From: Macrococcus armenti
GTDB lineage: Bacteria; Bacillota; Bacilli; Staphylococcales; Staphylococcaceae
NCBI RefSeq assembly: GCF_020097135.1
Contig: NZ_CP083608.1
Location: 992,001-1,056,000, forward strand
Reading direction: 5' to 3'
Length of the DNA: 64,000 nucleotides
In this document: one piece after another, positions 1-8,977 of the stretch
Layout of the letters: each line of letters starts with the position of its first letter
Position numbering within the stretch: position 1 is the first letter of the stretch
The notes under the pieces: generated by a model
Seen by the model: the letters and a program-made list of their open reading frames with translations, nothing else
Database searches by the model: none
What the model was told of the DNA's origin: nothing
Made by a program: the position numbers and the translations under genes

Positions 1-744
1 GTGCTTGCCCCAACTACAGCAGAAGATGCGTTTTATTTAACAAATGAAGCATTTAACTTAGCTGAAATTTATCAATGCCCTGTTATTATTTTAAGTGATT
101 TACAATTGTCACTCGGTAAACAGACAGTACCAGTACTGGATTATACAAAAATAAATATTGACCGTGGTGCACTCGTTACTGAAGTTGAAGCAAGTGAAGA
201 TAAAGCTTACTTCAAACGATATGCAGTAACAGAAAGCGGTATTTCTCCTCGAACGATTCCTGGAGTTAAAAATGGTATTCACCACGTAACAGGTGTTGAA
301 CATAACGAAGAAGGTAAACCGAGCGAATCACCTGTGAATCGTGCTAAGCAAATGGAAAAACGCATGCGCAAACTGGAAAAATTAAAGATAAATGAACCAG
401 TCGTTTATCATAAACATCATGATATATCTGATGTATTAGTTATCGGATATATTTCAACGTACGGTGCAATAGATGAAGCAATCAGCAGAGTGGACGGTAA
501 AGTGAATCAGCTCCATATAAAACAGCTCCATCCATTCCCTGCTGAAGAAGTACAAAATGCAATCGATAATGCGAAGAAAGTTATTGTTGTAGAGCATAAC
601 TTTAATGGACAGCTCGGACAAATTATTAAGATGAATACACATCATCAAGGTAAGCTGATTCAAATGAGTAAATATGATGGCACACCATATTTACCACATG
701 AAATTGAAGCGAAAATCAATGCAACTTTAAAGGAGTTAATATAG
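1..744 (+). CDS. korA: 2-oxoacid:ferredoxin oxidoreductase alpha subunit, C-terminal part (5' end outside window)
   Basis: C-terminal 247 residues of the alpha subunit of a 2-oxoglutarate/2-oxoacid:ferredoxin oxidoreductase, which oxidatively decarboxylates a 2-oxo acid to its acyl-CoA and reduces ferredoxin. The sequence enters in the middle of the pyrimidine-binding core (LAPTTAEDAFYLTNEAFNLA) and ends in the transketolase C-terminal-like domain (IKQLHPFPAEEV, then VIVVEHNFNGQLGQ). The family is usually close to 580 residues, so more than half lies upstream. The GTG at position 1 is only the window edge, not a start. The stop is followed directly by the ATG of korB, so the two subunits are one transcription unit. 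Confidence 0.9.
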   Translation: MLAPTTAEDAFYLTNEAFNLAEIYQCPVIILSDLQLSLGKQTVPVLDYTKINIDRGALVTEVEASEDKAYFKRYAVTESGISPRTIPGVKNGIHHVTGVEHNEEGKPSESPVNRAKQMEKRMRKLEKLKINEPVVYHKHHDISDVLVIGYISTYGAIDEAISRVDGKVNQLHIKQLHPFPAEEVQNAIDNAKKVIVVEHNFNGQLGQIIKMNTHHQGKLIQMSKYDGTPYLPHEIEAKINATLKELI

Positions 745-1608
745 ATGGCAACATTTAAAGATTTCAGAAATAATGTGAAACCGAACTGGTGTCCTGGATG
801 TGGAGACTTCTCAGTACAAGCTGCGATTCAAAAAGCATGTGCAAATATTGGCCTTGAGCCAGAACAACTTGCATTAATTACAGGTATCGGTTGTTCAGGA
901 CGTTTATCAGGATATGTGAATTCATACGGCGTCCATTCTATTCATGGACGTGCATTACCAATGGCACAAGGTGTGAAGATGGCAAATCAGGAGTTGACAG
1001 TAATCGCTTCTGGTGGTGATGGAGACGGATTTGCGATTGGAATGGGACATACAATTCATGCACTGCGTCGTAATATCGATATCACATACATCGTTATGGA
1101 CAATCAAATTTATGGCTTAACGAAAGGTCAGACATCACCGAGCTCTGCACATGGGTTCGTAACAAAAACAACGCCTAAAGGGTCAATCGAAAAACACGTT
1201 TCACCACTTGAACTTGCATTAGCGAGTGGGGCAACATTTGTTGCGCAAAGTTTCTCAAGTGATATTAAAGATTTAACTGCGATTATCGAAGCGGCAGTCA
1301 ATCATAAAGGGTTTTCATTCGTAAATGTATTCTCACCATGTGTGACGTACAATAAAGTGAATACGTACGATTGGTTTAAAGAAAACTTAACGAAATTATC
1401 AGATATTGATGGATATGATTATAAAAATAAACAACTTGCTATGAATACTGTACATGAGCATAATGGACTTGTAACAGGTATTGTGTATCAGGATACAGAA
1501 GCACCGACATACGAGTCACAAATCGAAGGATATAGTGACAACTTAACGAAGGCAGATTTAAACATTAAGCAGGAAGAATTTGATGCATTAATGGCGCAAT
1601 TTAAATAA
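745..1608 (+). CDS. korB: 2-oxoacid:ferredoxin oxidoreductase beta subunit
   Basis: Thiamine-diphosphate-binding beta subunit (287 aa) that partners KorA. Visible landmarks are the N-terminal NWCPGCGDF with Cys16 and Cys19, GIGCSGR near residue 50, and the ThDP/Mg site starting at GGDGDGFAIGMGH near residue 90 and ending in MDNQIYGLTKGQ. The paired cysteines with a third in GCSGR fit an iron-sulfur ligand set known in this family. The start abuts the korA stop with the ribosome-binding site AAGGAG inside korA. ThDP dependence makes the adjacent thiamine transporter a sensible neighbour, although that is inference. In staphylococci I recall miaB following korB directly, so 1620-8980 looks like extra material here. 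Confidence 0.93.
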   Translation: MATFKDFRNNVKPNWCPGCGDFSVQAAIQKACANIGLEPEQLALITGIGCSGRLSGYVNSYGVHSIHGRALPMAQGVKMANQELTVIASGGDGDGFAIGMGHTIHALRRNIDITYIVMDNQIYGLTKGQTSPSSAHGFVTKTTPKGSIEKHVSPLELALASGATFVAQSFSSDIKDLTAIIEAAVNHKGFSFVNVFSPCVTYNKVNTYDWFKENLTKLSDIDGYDYKNKQLAMNTVHEHNGLVTGIVYQDTEAPTYESQIEGYSDNLTKADLNIKQEEFDALMAQFK

Positions 1609-1654
1609 AACTTAATAATATAGTATAAATGGTGTACATTCATTAATATAAAAC

Positions 1655-1663
1655 TGTTATACT
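1655..1663 (+). promoter_or_regulatory. Extended -10 promoter of the thi transporter operon
   Basis: TGTTATACT is a TGn-extended -10 element. A poor -35 (TGTACA or TACATT, 1633-1640) lies upstream. It is placed about 30 bases before the TPP aptamer, as expected for a riboswitch leader. Confidence 0.5.
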
Positions 1664-1690
1664 GAGTTAGAACAAAATAAATTAACTATA

Positions 1691-1772
1691 AACACTAGGG
1701 GAGTTACTCTGAGAATGGATCCGTCCTAAACCCTTATATACCTGATCTGGGTGAAACCAGCGTAGGGAAGTG
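1691..1772 (+). ncRNA. TPP (thi-box) riboswitch aptamer
   Basis: The leader contains the conserved thi-box blocks in order: GGGGAGT, CTGAGA, AACCC, then ACCTGATCTGGGT, AACCAGCGTAGGGAA. Outer bases CACTA (1693 on) and TAG..GTG (1763 on) can close the P1 helix. TPP binding is known to switch off the downstream genes in Gram-positive bacteria through a terminator, and one follows immediately. This ties the transporter to thiamine supply rather than to the generic NMT1-family annotation. Confidence 0.93.
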
Positions 1773-1779
1773 CCAATCG

Positions 1780-1809
1780 ACACAACCTGCAGTCAGGTTG
1801 TGTTTTTTT
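1780..1809 (+). terminator. Riboswitch-controlled intrinsic terminator
   Basis: ACACAACCTG-cagt-CAGGTTGTGT followed by a T run at 1803-1809. It ends just before the GGAGG of the first gene, so it is the expression platform of the TPP riboswitch. Confidence 0.88.
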
Positions 1810-1819
1810 GGAGGCTAAT

Positions 1820-2821
1820 ATGAATCAAAAGTTATTATTAAGTACAAGTTGTGTTATTTTACTGGCAGGTTGTGGCGATAAAGCTGCAGATAAAGGTAAA
1901 GACTCAAAAAATGAAAAAGTAACTATCATGCTGGATTGGACGCCGAATACGAATCATACAGGATTATATGTGGCACAGAAGAAAGGTTACTTTAAAAAAC
2001 AAGGGCTTGACGTTGAAATTAAGACTCCTGGTGAAGTTACGGCAGATCAGTTAATCGCAGCAAACAAGAAGGATGTTCAGTTTGGGATTAGCGCTCAGGA
2101 AACTGTAACACAATCACGTTCAGAAGGTATACCCGTTAAATCTATCGGTGCAATAATTCAGCACAATACGAGTGGATTTATGAGCTTAAAAGAGAAAAAT
2201 ATTAAGACACCAAAAGATTATGCAGGTAAAACTTATGGCGGTTGGGGTGCGCCGATTGAAAAACCTATGATAGATGCTGTTATGAAAAAAGACGGTGCTT
2301 CTGTAAACGATACGAAAATTATTAATATGGGCAATACAGATTTCTTTACGGCTTCAAAGAAAAATATTGATTTCGCGTGGGTTTATTACGGATGGACTGG
2401 TATTGAAGCAAAAACACGTAATATAGATGTAAACATGCAGTATTTAATTGATTATGATAAAAACCTTGATTACTATACGCCAGTTGTAATTGCAAACGAG
2501 CAATATTTAAAGTCTAATAAAGAAACTGCTAAGAAATTTATGACTGCACTTAAAGAAGGATATGAATATTCAATTAAACATGATAAAGAAAGTGCAGATA
2601 TATTAATGGAAGCTGCTCCTGAACTTAAAAAGCAGGAAAAATTAGTCTATGAGTCGCAAAAGTATTTATCGCCTAAATATCAGGATGATGCGAAGTACTG
2701 GGGCTATCAGCAAGAACGCATCTGGAAAAATTTCGGTCAATTTATGAAAGATAATAAAGTTATCACGAAAGATTTTGTAGCAAAAGATGCTTTTACAAAT
2801 GAATTTGTGGAGGAAAAATAA
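1820..2821 (+). CDS. Thiamine/precursor ABC transporter substrate-binding lipoprotein (NMT1/THI5-like, ThiY type)
   Basis: 333-residue lipoprotein that would capture thiamine or a pyrimidine precursor outside the cell. A short signal peptide ends in the lipobox LAGC (Cys18). The body starts with VTIMLDWTPNTNHTGLYVAQ, a hallmark of the NMT1/THI5-like family that binds HMP/formyl-aminopyrimidine. GGWGAPIEKPM near residue 140 is also typical. I chose ATG 1820 over the upstream TTG at 1808 because GGAGG at 1810-1814 is correctly spaced for it and the upstream residues precede the signal peptide. It overlaps the next gene by one base. The exact ligand (thiamine, HMP or formylaminopyrimidine) cannot be told from sequence. 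Confidence 0.88.
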   Translation: MNQKLLLSTSCVILLAGCGDKAADKGKDSKNEKVTIMLDWTPNTNHTGLYVAQKKGYFKKQGLDVEIKTPGEVTADQLIAANKKDVQFGISAQETVTQSRSEGIPVKSIGAIIQHNTSGFMSLKEKNIKTPKDYAGKTYGGWGAPIEKPMIDAVMKKDGASVNDTKIINMGNTDFFTASKKNIDFAWVYYGWTGIEAKTRNIDVNMQYLIDYDKNLDYYTPVVIANEQYLKSNKETAKKFMTALKEGYEYSIKHDKESADILMEAAPELKKQEKLVYESQKYLSPKYQDDAKYWGYQQERIWKNFGQFMKDNKVITKDFVAKDAFTNEFVEEK

Positions 2822-3108
2822 TGGCAGATACGATTATGAGTATACAAATTATCCCGAAAACACCAAACGGTGAAGATGTTATTCCATATGTTGATCGAGC
2901 AATACAAGTAATAGATGATTCAAACCTTAAATATTATGTAAGTCCACTTGAAACAAGTATAGAAGGGGATATGAGTGAATTGTTATCATTGATTGAAAAG
3001 ATGAATAAGGCGATGCGAGAAATGGGTTGTGCATCCATTATTTCTCAAGTGAAGTTTTATCATGCTGAACATGTATCAATGGATTCACTTGTTCAGAAAT
3101 ATAGATGA
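2821..3108 (+). CDS. Small thiamine-binding protein (MTH1187/YkoF-like, Thiamine_BP family)
   Basis: 95-residue cytosolic protein of the MTH1187/DUF77 family, whose members bind thiamine in a ferredoxin-like fold. The family pattern is visible in SIQIIPKT at the N-terminus, YVDRAIQVIDDS, and YVSPLETSIEGDMSELLSLIEK. There is no signal peptide or membrane segment. It is sandwiched between binding-protein and permease genes with overlaps of 1 and 4 bases, so it is translated with the transporter. A role as intracellular ligand sink or sensor for the transporter is inference. Confidence 0.82.
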   Translation: MADTIMSIQIIPKTPNGEDVIPYVDRAIQVIDDSNLKYYVSPLETSIEGDMSELLSLIEKMNKAMREMGCASIISQVKFYHAEHVSMDSLVQKYR

Positions 3109-3842
3109 TTAAGTATATAAAATTTCTTATATTTTTTATAAGTTTGCTCATAACATGGGAAGTTCTTGTACGTATATTGCATGTTGATGAATATACTTTA
3201 CCGGCACCTAGTGCAATTTTTATTAGCTTCTTTAATGATTTCAGTACATATCATGTTCATTTATATCCGACGATGCAGCTCGTTATTTTAGGAATGATAT
3301 GTTCTGTAATATGCGGTGTTTTTGTCGCTGTACTATTACGTTTAGTGCCGGTGTTAAACGATTATATTTACCCACTGCTTATAATGAGTCAGAATGTACC
3401 GGTCATTGTTATTGCGCCATTACTTGTCATTTGGTTTGGGTTTGGCATTTTGCCAAAGTTAATTGTGATTACTCTCGTATGTTTCTTTCCGATTACTGTA
3501 AGCTTACTTGAAGGATTTAATGAAACAGATAAAGATTTAGAGAAATATATGAAAATGATGGGCGCTACACGACTAGAGCGATTTTTTAAACTGGAATGGC
3601 CAAACAGCATGCCGTTTTTCTTTAACGGATTAAAAATTGCCGGTACATACTCTGTTATGGGGGCGATTATTTCTGAGTGGCTCGGAAGCGATAAAGGATT
3701 AGGAAAGTTTATGCTGATCGCACAACGTGCTTTTCAAGTCGATCAAGTATTTGTAGCAATTGTATGGATTATAATCTTTGCGATGGTAATGTATTCAATT
3801 ATATATATAATTCAACGTATTATATTGAGGTGGCAGCGATGA
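3105..3842 (+). CDS. ABC transporter permease for thiamine or precursor (ThiX-like)
   Basis: 245-residue integral membrane protein of the binding-protein-dependent permease family. About six hydrophobic segments are visible. The cytoplasmic coupling EAA-type loop lies near residues 147-175 (MKMMGATRLERFFKLEWPNS), where the ATPase docks. The ATG overlaps the preceding stop (ATGA) and its own end overlaps the ATPase start by 4 bases, so all four thi genes form a tightly coupled operon. Likely a homodimer in the membrane. Confidence 0.87.
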   Translation: MIKYIKFLIFFISLLITWEVLVRILHVDEYTLPAPSAIFISFFNDFSTYHVHLYPTMQLVILGMICSVICGVFVAVLLRLVPVLNDYIYPLLIMSQNVPVIVIAPLLVIWFGFGILPKLIVITLVCFFPITVSLLEGFNETDKDLEKYMKMMGATRLERFFKLEWPNSMPFFFNGLKIAGTYSVMGAIISEWLGSDKGLGKFMLIAQRAFQVDQVFVAIVWIIIFAMVMYSIIYIIQRIILRWQR

Positions 3843-4534
3843 AACCTATTATTCAACTTCAAAATATTATGCATCGTTATGATAAGGATTTAGTCATAAA
3901 AGATGTGAATATGGAACTCAATCAAGGTGAGATTGTTGCACTTATCGGTCCGAGTGGTAGTGGCAAAAGTACGATAATGAATATCATTGGTGGACTCATT
4001 CATCCGACAGATGGCGCGTGTTACTTAAATGGTACGACAGGTCATGTGTCGTTTATGCCTCAGACGCATTCATTAATGCCTTGGCGTACGGTCATTCAAA
4101 ATATTGAACTTGCATCAGAAATTAAAGCGAATGTGAGCGAAAGTAACGCAATAAGCTTACTGGAAAGAGCAGGATTTCTTTCAATCAAGGATAAGTATCC
4201 GCATGAACTATCAGGAGGAATGAAACAGCGAGTTTCGTTTCTTCGCGCGCTCAATACGACCCACCAGTTACTATTGTTGGATGAACCATTTTCTGCACTT
4301 GATGAAATAACGCGAAATGATATGCAAGTATGGCTGAAATCATTATTAAGTGAAAGTGATAAAACAGTCTTAATGATTACACATAGTATTGATGAGGCGA
4401 TAAAGATGAGCAGTCGAATATTAGTTTTAAATGAAAAGCCTGCAACGATAATTCAGTCAATTGATGTATCTGATCAGTTAACAGTAGCGCAATCGGCTCA
4501 ATTAAAAGCAAACATTATACAACTATTAAAATAA
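3839..4534 (+). CDS. ABC transporter ATP-binding protein (ThiZ-like)
   Basis: 231-residue nucleotide-binding subunit of the thiamine/precursor importer. Visible motifs are Walker A GPSGSGKST near residue 38, Q-loop MPQTHSLMPW, signature LSGGMKQR, Walker B LLLLDEPFSALD and the switch histidine in MITHS. The nitrate/sulfonate/taurine-type ATPases are the closest relatives, as usual for NMT1-linked importers. The ATG at 3839 overlaps the permease stop. A longer reading from 3764 lies inside the permease gene and lacks a ribosome site. Confidence 0.88.
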   Translation: MKPIIQLQNIMHRYDKDLVIKDVNMELNQGEIVALIGPSGSGKSTIMNIIGGLIHPTDGACYLNGTTGHVSFMPQTHSLMPWRTVIQNIELASEIKANVSESNAISLLERAGFLSIKDKYPHELSGGMKQRVSFLRALNTTHQLLLLDEPFSALDEITRNDMQVWLKSLLSESDKTVLMITHSIDEAIKMSSRILVLNEKPATIIQSIDVSDQLTVAQSAQLKANIIQLLK

Positions 4535-4566
4535 CCGAATGTGATATCACATTCGGTTATTTTTAA
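4531..4566. terminator. Bidirectional terminator between thi operon and dedA
   Basis: Perfect 30-base palindrome 4531-4560 (arms ATAACCGAATGTGAT and its complement) followed by TTTTTAATTAA. It separates convergent genes and includes the stop of the ATPase gene. Confidence 0.87.
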
Positions 4567-5241
4567 TTAATGCTTTCTATTAGTGTTTCGTTTCATTTTT
4601 CTGCGAACAAAGTATGATTGGACGAAACTGAAAACTGCAGGTAATACAGAAATTAAAATGATTAATATTAATACAATTTCAAAATTGTCTTTGACAATTT
4701 TAATGTTACCGAAAAAGTATCCAGCAGACAGACATATGCCGACCCATAAAATTGCGCCGATTATATTATACGTAATAAAGTATCCATAGCGCATTTTACT
4801 TGCGCCGGCAACAAAAGGAATAAACGTTCTGATAAATGGCATAAAACGTGCAATAGCAATTGTTTTACCACCGTGTGTATTAAAGAAATCTTCAGCTTTA
4901 TCTAAATGTTCCTTTTTTATAAATTTTCCAAGTTTAGGGTGGTTGTATACACCTAAACCTAAAAATTTCCCGATGTGATAATTAACCGTATCACCGATGA
5001 TTGCAGCGGCAGTCAGTACGAAAAATAAAATCCAGATGTTCAGTGCACCTTGAGGTGCAAGTGCACCAGCCGCAAACAACATCGAGTCACCAGGTAAGAA
5101 CGGCATTATGACTAAACCTGTTTCAACGAATACGATCGTAAATAAAATTGCATACGTTAAAGTACCATAATCTTTCACGATATTTACTAAATGCTCATCT
5201 ATGTGAAGTATAAAATCTATGAGCTGTGATATAAATGACAT
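4567..5241 (-). CDS. DedA family membrane protein
   Basis: 224-residue polytopic membrane protein of the DedA/VTT superfamily. Members are linked to membrane lipid (undecaprenyl phosphate or phosphatidylethanolamine) flipping and membrane homeostasis. The core pattern shows ETGLVIMPFLPGDSMLF near residue 42, GDTVNYHIG near 83 and RFMPFIRTFIPFVAGASKM near 132, with the conserved arginines. The C-terminus is basic (RRKMKRNTNRKH). Start ATG 5241 follows AGAGGAT. It is divergent from the ABC exporter genes. The substrate is not evident. Confidence 0.88.
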   Translation of the reverse strand: MSFISQLIDFILHIDEHLVNIVKDYGTLTYAILFTIVFVETGLVIMPFLPGDSMLFAAGALAPQGALNIWILFFVLTAAAIIGDTVNYHIGKFLGLGVYNHPKLGKFIKKEHLDKAEDFFNTHGGKTIAIARFMPFIRTFIPFVAGASKMRYGYFITYNIIGAILWVGICLSAGYFFGNIKIVKDNFEIVLILIILISVLPAVFSFVQSYFVRRKMKRNTNRKH

Positions 5242-5375
5242 GGGATAATCCTCTTTTCTACAATATTTAATTATTATACTTCATTTTTAAGAAAGTTGCG
5301 ATAAATAGAGCATAAATTATACATTTCGGAAACCGATATGGCACAATAATATATAATACAGTTTATGGAGGGGAA

Positions 5376-7097
5376 ATGATGAGAGAAATAATAAAATTTA
5401 CTTTTCCATATCGTTTGTGGATTGTTATTGCTTTATTGCTTATGCTTGCAGAATTAGCAGTAGAACTCAGTCTCCCGATAATACTTTCATTTATCATCAA
5501 TGATGGTTTGATGAAAGAAAATATGGATGCAACACGTTTTTATTTAATACTGCTACTCGTATTAAGCGCATTTGCGTTTATTTGTGGTGTAGTCAATTCC
5601 TTTATTGCAAGTCATGTTTGTCATGGTTTTTCATTCGACTTAAGAACTGCATTATTTAATAAAGTACAGCAATTTGCTTTAAAGCATATTGAAAAGTTTA
5701 AAACTTCAAGTTTAATTACGAGACTTACAAACGATGTCATCGCTTGTGAAATGGTATTGTTTATGAGCTTAAGGATAATGCTGAGAGCGCCGTTGCTCGT
5801 TTTAGGAAGCATTATTATGAGTTTTATCGTAGCGCCGCATTTAGCGTTATATTTACTTATCGGTGCACCATTAATATTTATTTTTTTATATTTTACATCT
5901 AAAAAAGGAATGCAAATTTTCCTGAAAGTTCAGGAGAAATTAGATCATCTTAATCGCAACGTACAGCAGAATTTATCCGCAGTACGAATGATTCGTGCAA
6001 ATATGAGTGCGGATTATGAAACGATGAAGTTTGGCATTACTGCGTTATCGCTTAAAGATGATACAACAAAAGCACTTAAATTAATGGAGAGAATTTTACC
6101 GTTTCTGCTCATCGTTATGAATAGTTCATTGTTATTAATTATTTATATCGGAGCACTTGATATAACAGAAGGCGTTCTAAATGTAGGGGCGCTTGTTGCT
6201 GTGATCAATTATGCACTAAGAATGCAAGGTGGCTTTTCAATGTTTGCGTTCATTATCATTGCGTTTTCAAGAGCGAAAGCAAGTGCTGACAGAATGCAGG
6301 AAATTCTGCTGACTGAAACATCTTCAGATGATCATACAGAGCAAATTGAAATATCAGGTGGTGCTTCAGTATCATTCAGAAATGTTTCATTCAAATATCC
6401 ACTGAGCCACCAATATGCACTTAAAGACATCACTTTTAATATAGATGCAGGTGAAAAATTTGTCATCATGGGGGCGACTGGTTCAGGAAAAAGTGCACTG
6501 CTGAGTTTGCTACCGAGAATGTATGATGTAAGTGAAGGGGAAATACTTATAAATGGCATTAATATTAAATCAATTGATACTAATATATTAAGAACAATGA
6601 TTGGATACGTGCCACAACGGAACATTCTTTTTACGGGTAGTGTGTTTGATAACATTATATTCGGTAATCGTCAGGCAGAGACAGAAGACGTAACAGAGGC
6701 TACTAAAATTGCACAAGTCCATCAAAATATACTTGATTTTGATGATGCATATGGAACAAAAGTTGGCCAGGAAGGTGTAAATTTATCGGGTGGTCAAAAA
6801 CAGCGCTTAGCGATTGCGAGAGCAGTGATTAAATCACCGAGTATACTTATTTTAGACGATAGTACGTCAGCACTTGATGTTCATACAGAAAATAATTTGT
6901 TCGAAGCATTATCAAAACTCAGTATGACAAGAATAATCGTTACACAGAAGATTCAAACAGCGAAAAGTGCAGATCATATACTCCTGCTGGATCAGGGAGA
7001 GATTGTTGCGTTCGGTACACATAACGCGTTACTTAAGTCGTCGCAACTGTATAAAGCAATCAATGATTCTCAGGAAAGAGGTGATTCAATTGATTAA
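5376..7097 (+). CDS. Heterodimeric ABC exporter, half with degenerate catalytic residues (BmrC-like)
   Basis: 573-residue half-transporter: six-helix exporter membrane domain (about 1-300) followed by a nucleotide-binding domain. Walker A is GATGSGKSA and the signature LSGGQKQR is canonical. The Walker B region reads ILILDDSTSALD, with Asp in place of the catalytic Glu. The switch region reads RIIVTQKIQ, with Gln in place of His. This is the pattern of the degenerate partner of asymmetric exporters such as BmrCD. It overlaps the next gene by 8 bases. Drug or lipid export is likely, but the substrate is unknown. GAGGGGA precedes the ATGATG start; either ATG could be used. Confidence 0.87.
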   Translation: MMREIIKFTFPYRLWIVIALLLMLAELAVELSLPIILSFIINDGLMKENMDATRFYLILLLVLSAFAFICGVVNSFIASHVCHGFSFDLRTALFNKVQQFALKHIEKFKTSSLITRLTNDVIACEMVLFMSLRIMLRAPLLVLGSIIMSFIVAPHLALYLLIGAPLIFIFLYFTSKKGMQIFLKVQEKLDHLNRNVQQNLSAVRMIRANMSADYETMKFGITALSLKDDTTKALKLMERILPFLLIVMNSSLLLIIYIGALDITEGVLNVGALVAVINYALRMQGGFSMFAFIIIAFSRAKASADRMQEILLTETSSDDHTEQIEISGGASVSFRNVSFKYPLSHQYALKDITFNIDAGEKFVIMGATGSGKSALLSLLPRMYDVSEGEILINGINIKSIDTNILRTMIGYVPQRNILFTGSVFDNIIFGNRQAETEDVTEATKIAQVHQNILDFDDAYGTKVGQEGVNLSGGQKQRLAIARAVIKSPSILILDDSTSALDVHTENNLFEALSKLSMTRIIVTQKIQTAKSADHILLLDQGEIVAFGTHNALLKSSQLYKAINDSQERGDSID

Positions 7098-8940
7098 ATC
7101 TATATTAGGACACCCCGTCATCTTAACGAAAGAAGATATAAAAGAAAGTAAAGTTAAGAAAACGGATCAACGTGGTAACCCAATTGCAAAGTCTAAAAAC
7201 TGGAAGTATTCGTTACGTCGAATATGGTCACTTATGGAAGGACAGAAATGGAAGCTGGCAGTTGTAATTATTTCCGTTATCATTTCCTCACTTTTAGGAT
7301 TGTTAGGACCGTACTTAATCGGTAAACTAATTGACGATAAAATATTAACACAACGTTTTGATGGTATTGAGATTGATTTACTATTATTACTTCTTATCTT
7401 TACCGGACTCTCACTGTTTTCATATATTGCGGCGATATTAATGGTTACAATAGCACAAGTTGCAGTATACAAATTAAGAATGTTATTGTTCAGAAGTTTA
7501 CAAAAATTACCGATACCTTTTTTCGATAAACGTCAGCACGGTGAACTGATGAGTCGTATGACGAATGATATCGATACGATATCGCAAGTGCTTAATTCAT
7601 CATTCATACAATTTACATCATCAATTATTACAATTATCGGAACAATTATCGTTATGATAATGTTAAGTCCAATTTTGACATTGCTGACGATGCTGATCAT
7701 ACCTTTAATGTTTATTGCGATGCGATGGATTACGAATCGAACGAGTATATTATATAAAAGAAGACAAAAAGCAATAGGTGAAATGAACGGATATATAGAA
7801 GAAATTATATCAGGACAGGAAGTTGTTAAACTATTCACGAGAGAGCAGTATGTAATAGAAGGATTCAGTGAGAAAAATAAACAAGTGCGCGATACAAGTT
7901 ACTGGTCAGTATCGTACTCCGGATTAATACCGAAAGTAATGAACTTCTTTAATAACTTATCGTTTGCGATTGTCGCCGGTATTGGCGGGATACTTGCGCT
8001 AAACGGACATAATATTACAGTAGGGACGATCGTTATATTTGCAGAGTATGCAAGACAATTTACAAGACCGTTAAACGACTTAGCAAACCAATTTAATACA
8101 GTATTATCTGCGTTAAGCGGTGCAGAACGTGTCTTCGAAATAATAGATACAGAGCCAGAAGAAGATATAAGTGGTATAAATGAAAAATTAAACATAAGTG
8201 GAAATATCGATTTTAACAATGTAACATTTAAATACAATGAACAACAGGAGCGACCGACGATTAATAATGTATCAATCAATTTAAAAACAGGAGAATCACT
8301 TGCATTAGTAGGTGCAACCGGTGCAGGAAAAACAACATTAATGCAGTTGTTAGCGCGTTTTTATGAAATAGGTCAAGGTACTATACAAATCGATGGTATC
8401 AATATTAAAGATATACCGAAAGCAACATTAAGAAGTCAAATGGCGTATGTATTACAGGATCCGTTTATATTTGATGGTACAATACGTGAAAACATTAAAT
8501 ATAGAAATCAGAATATCTCGGATGAAGTGATGATTCAAGCAGCAAAAGATGCAAATGCTTATGACTTTATTATGAGACTTGAACATGGCTTTGATACAGA
8601 AATCTCATTTGAAGCGACACATCTTTCTCAAGGGGAAAAACAACTTATCAACATCGCAAGAGCACTCATACTTGATCCGAGAATATTACTATTGGATGAA
8701 GCTACAAGTAATATAGATACGGTTACAGAAATGAAATTGCAGCAAGCGATAGAAAGACTAATGGAGAACAGAACGAGTATTATCATTGCACATCGATTAA
8801 ATACGGTTAAAAAGGCAGATAAAATAGTCGTTCTGGAAAAAGGTGAAATTATTGAACAAGGGTATCAAAAAGATTTAATTGTATCAAATGGTGTTTATGC
8901 GAATATGTTAAAAAGTGGAGATGAAGCGTTGTTAGAATAA
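7090..8940 (+). CDS. Heterodimeric ABC exporter, half with intact catalytic residues (BmrD-like)
   Basis: 616-residue partner of the preceding gene. It has an extra N-terminal region of about 50 residues, then exporter helices and an ATPase domain with Walker A GATGAGKTT, Walker B ILLLDEATSNID (catalytic Glu present) and switch IIAHR (His present). Its signature is the non-canonical LSQGEKQ. So each subunit supplies what the other lacks, giving one consensus and one degenerate ATP site. I chose TTG 7090 because AGAGGTGA at 7077-7084 precedes it and it overlaps the upstream stop. Longer readings run deep into the upstream gene. Confidence 0.86.
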   Translation: MIKSILGHPVILTKEDIKESKVKKTDQRGNPIAKSKNWKYSLRRIWSLMEGQKWKLAVVIISVIISSLLGLLGPYLIGKLIDDKILTQRFDGIEIDLLLLLLIFTGLSLFSYIAAILMVTIAQVAVYKLRMLLFRSLQKLPIPFFDKRQHGELMSRMTNDIDTISQVLNSSFIQFTSSIITIIGTIIVMIMLSPILTLLTMLIIPLMFIAMRWITNRTSILYKRRQKAIGEMNGYIEEIISGQEVVKLFTREQYVIEGFSEKNKQVRDTSYWSVSYSGLIPKVMNFFNNLSFAIVAGIGGILALNGHNITVGTIVIFAEYARQFTRPLNDLANQFNTVLSALSGAERVFEIIDTEPEEDISGINEKLNISGNIDFNNVTFKYNEQQERPTINNVSINLKTGESLALVGATGAGKTTLMQLLARFYEIGQGTIQIDGINIKDIPKATLRSQMAYVLQDPFIFDGTIRENIKYRNQNISDEVMIQAAKDANAYDFIMRLEHGFDTEISFEATHLSQGEKQLINIARALILDPRILLLDEATSNIDTVTEMKLQQAIERLMENRTSIIIAHRLNTVKKADKIVVLEKGEIIEQGYQKDLIVSNGVYANMLKSGDEALLE

Positions 8941-8977
8941 ATTTCATCCGTCATTAATATATAAATGACGGATGAAA
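8941..8977. terminator. Strong hairpin after the ABC exporter genes
   Basis: ATTTCATCCGTCATT-aatatat-AATGACGGATGAAAT forms a 15-bp stem directly after the stop. It lacks a clean T run, so it may act as a terminator or an mRNA 3' stabiliser. Confidence 0.6.

Noticed and set aside
1-3. GTG at the first base as the start of a 247-residue protein
   Set aside because: The sequence begins inside a conserved KorA domain; the codon is the window edge only.
6967-7089. N-terminal extension of the second ABC exporter half
   Set aside because: These codons overlap the end of the first half's ATPase domain, while TTG 7090 has a fitting ribosome site.
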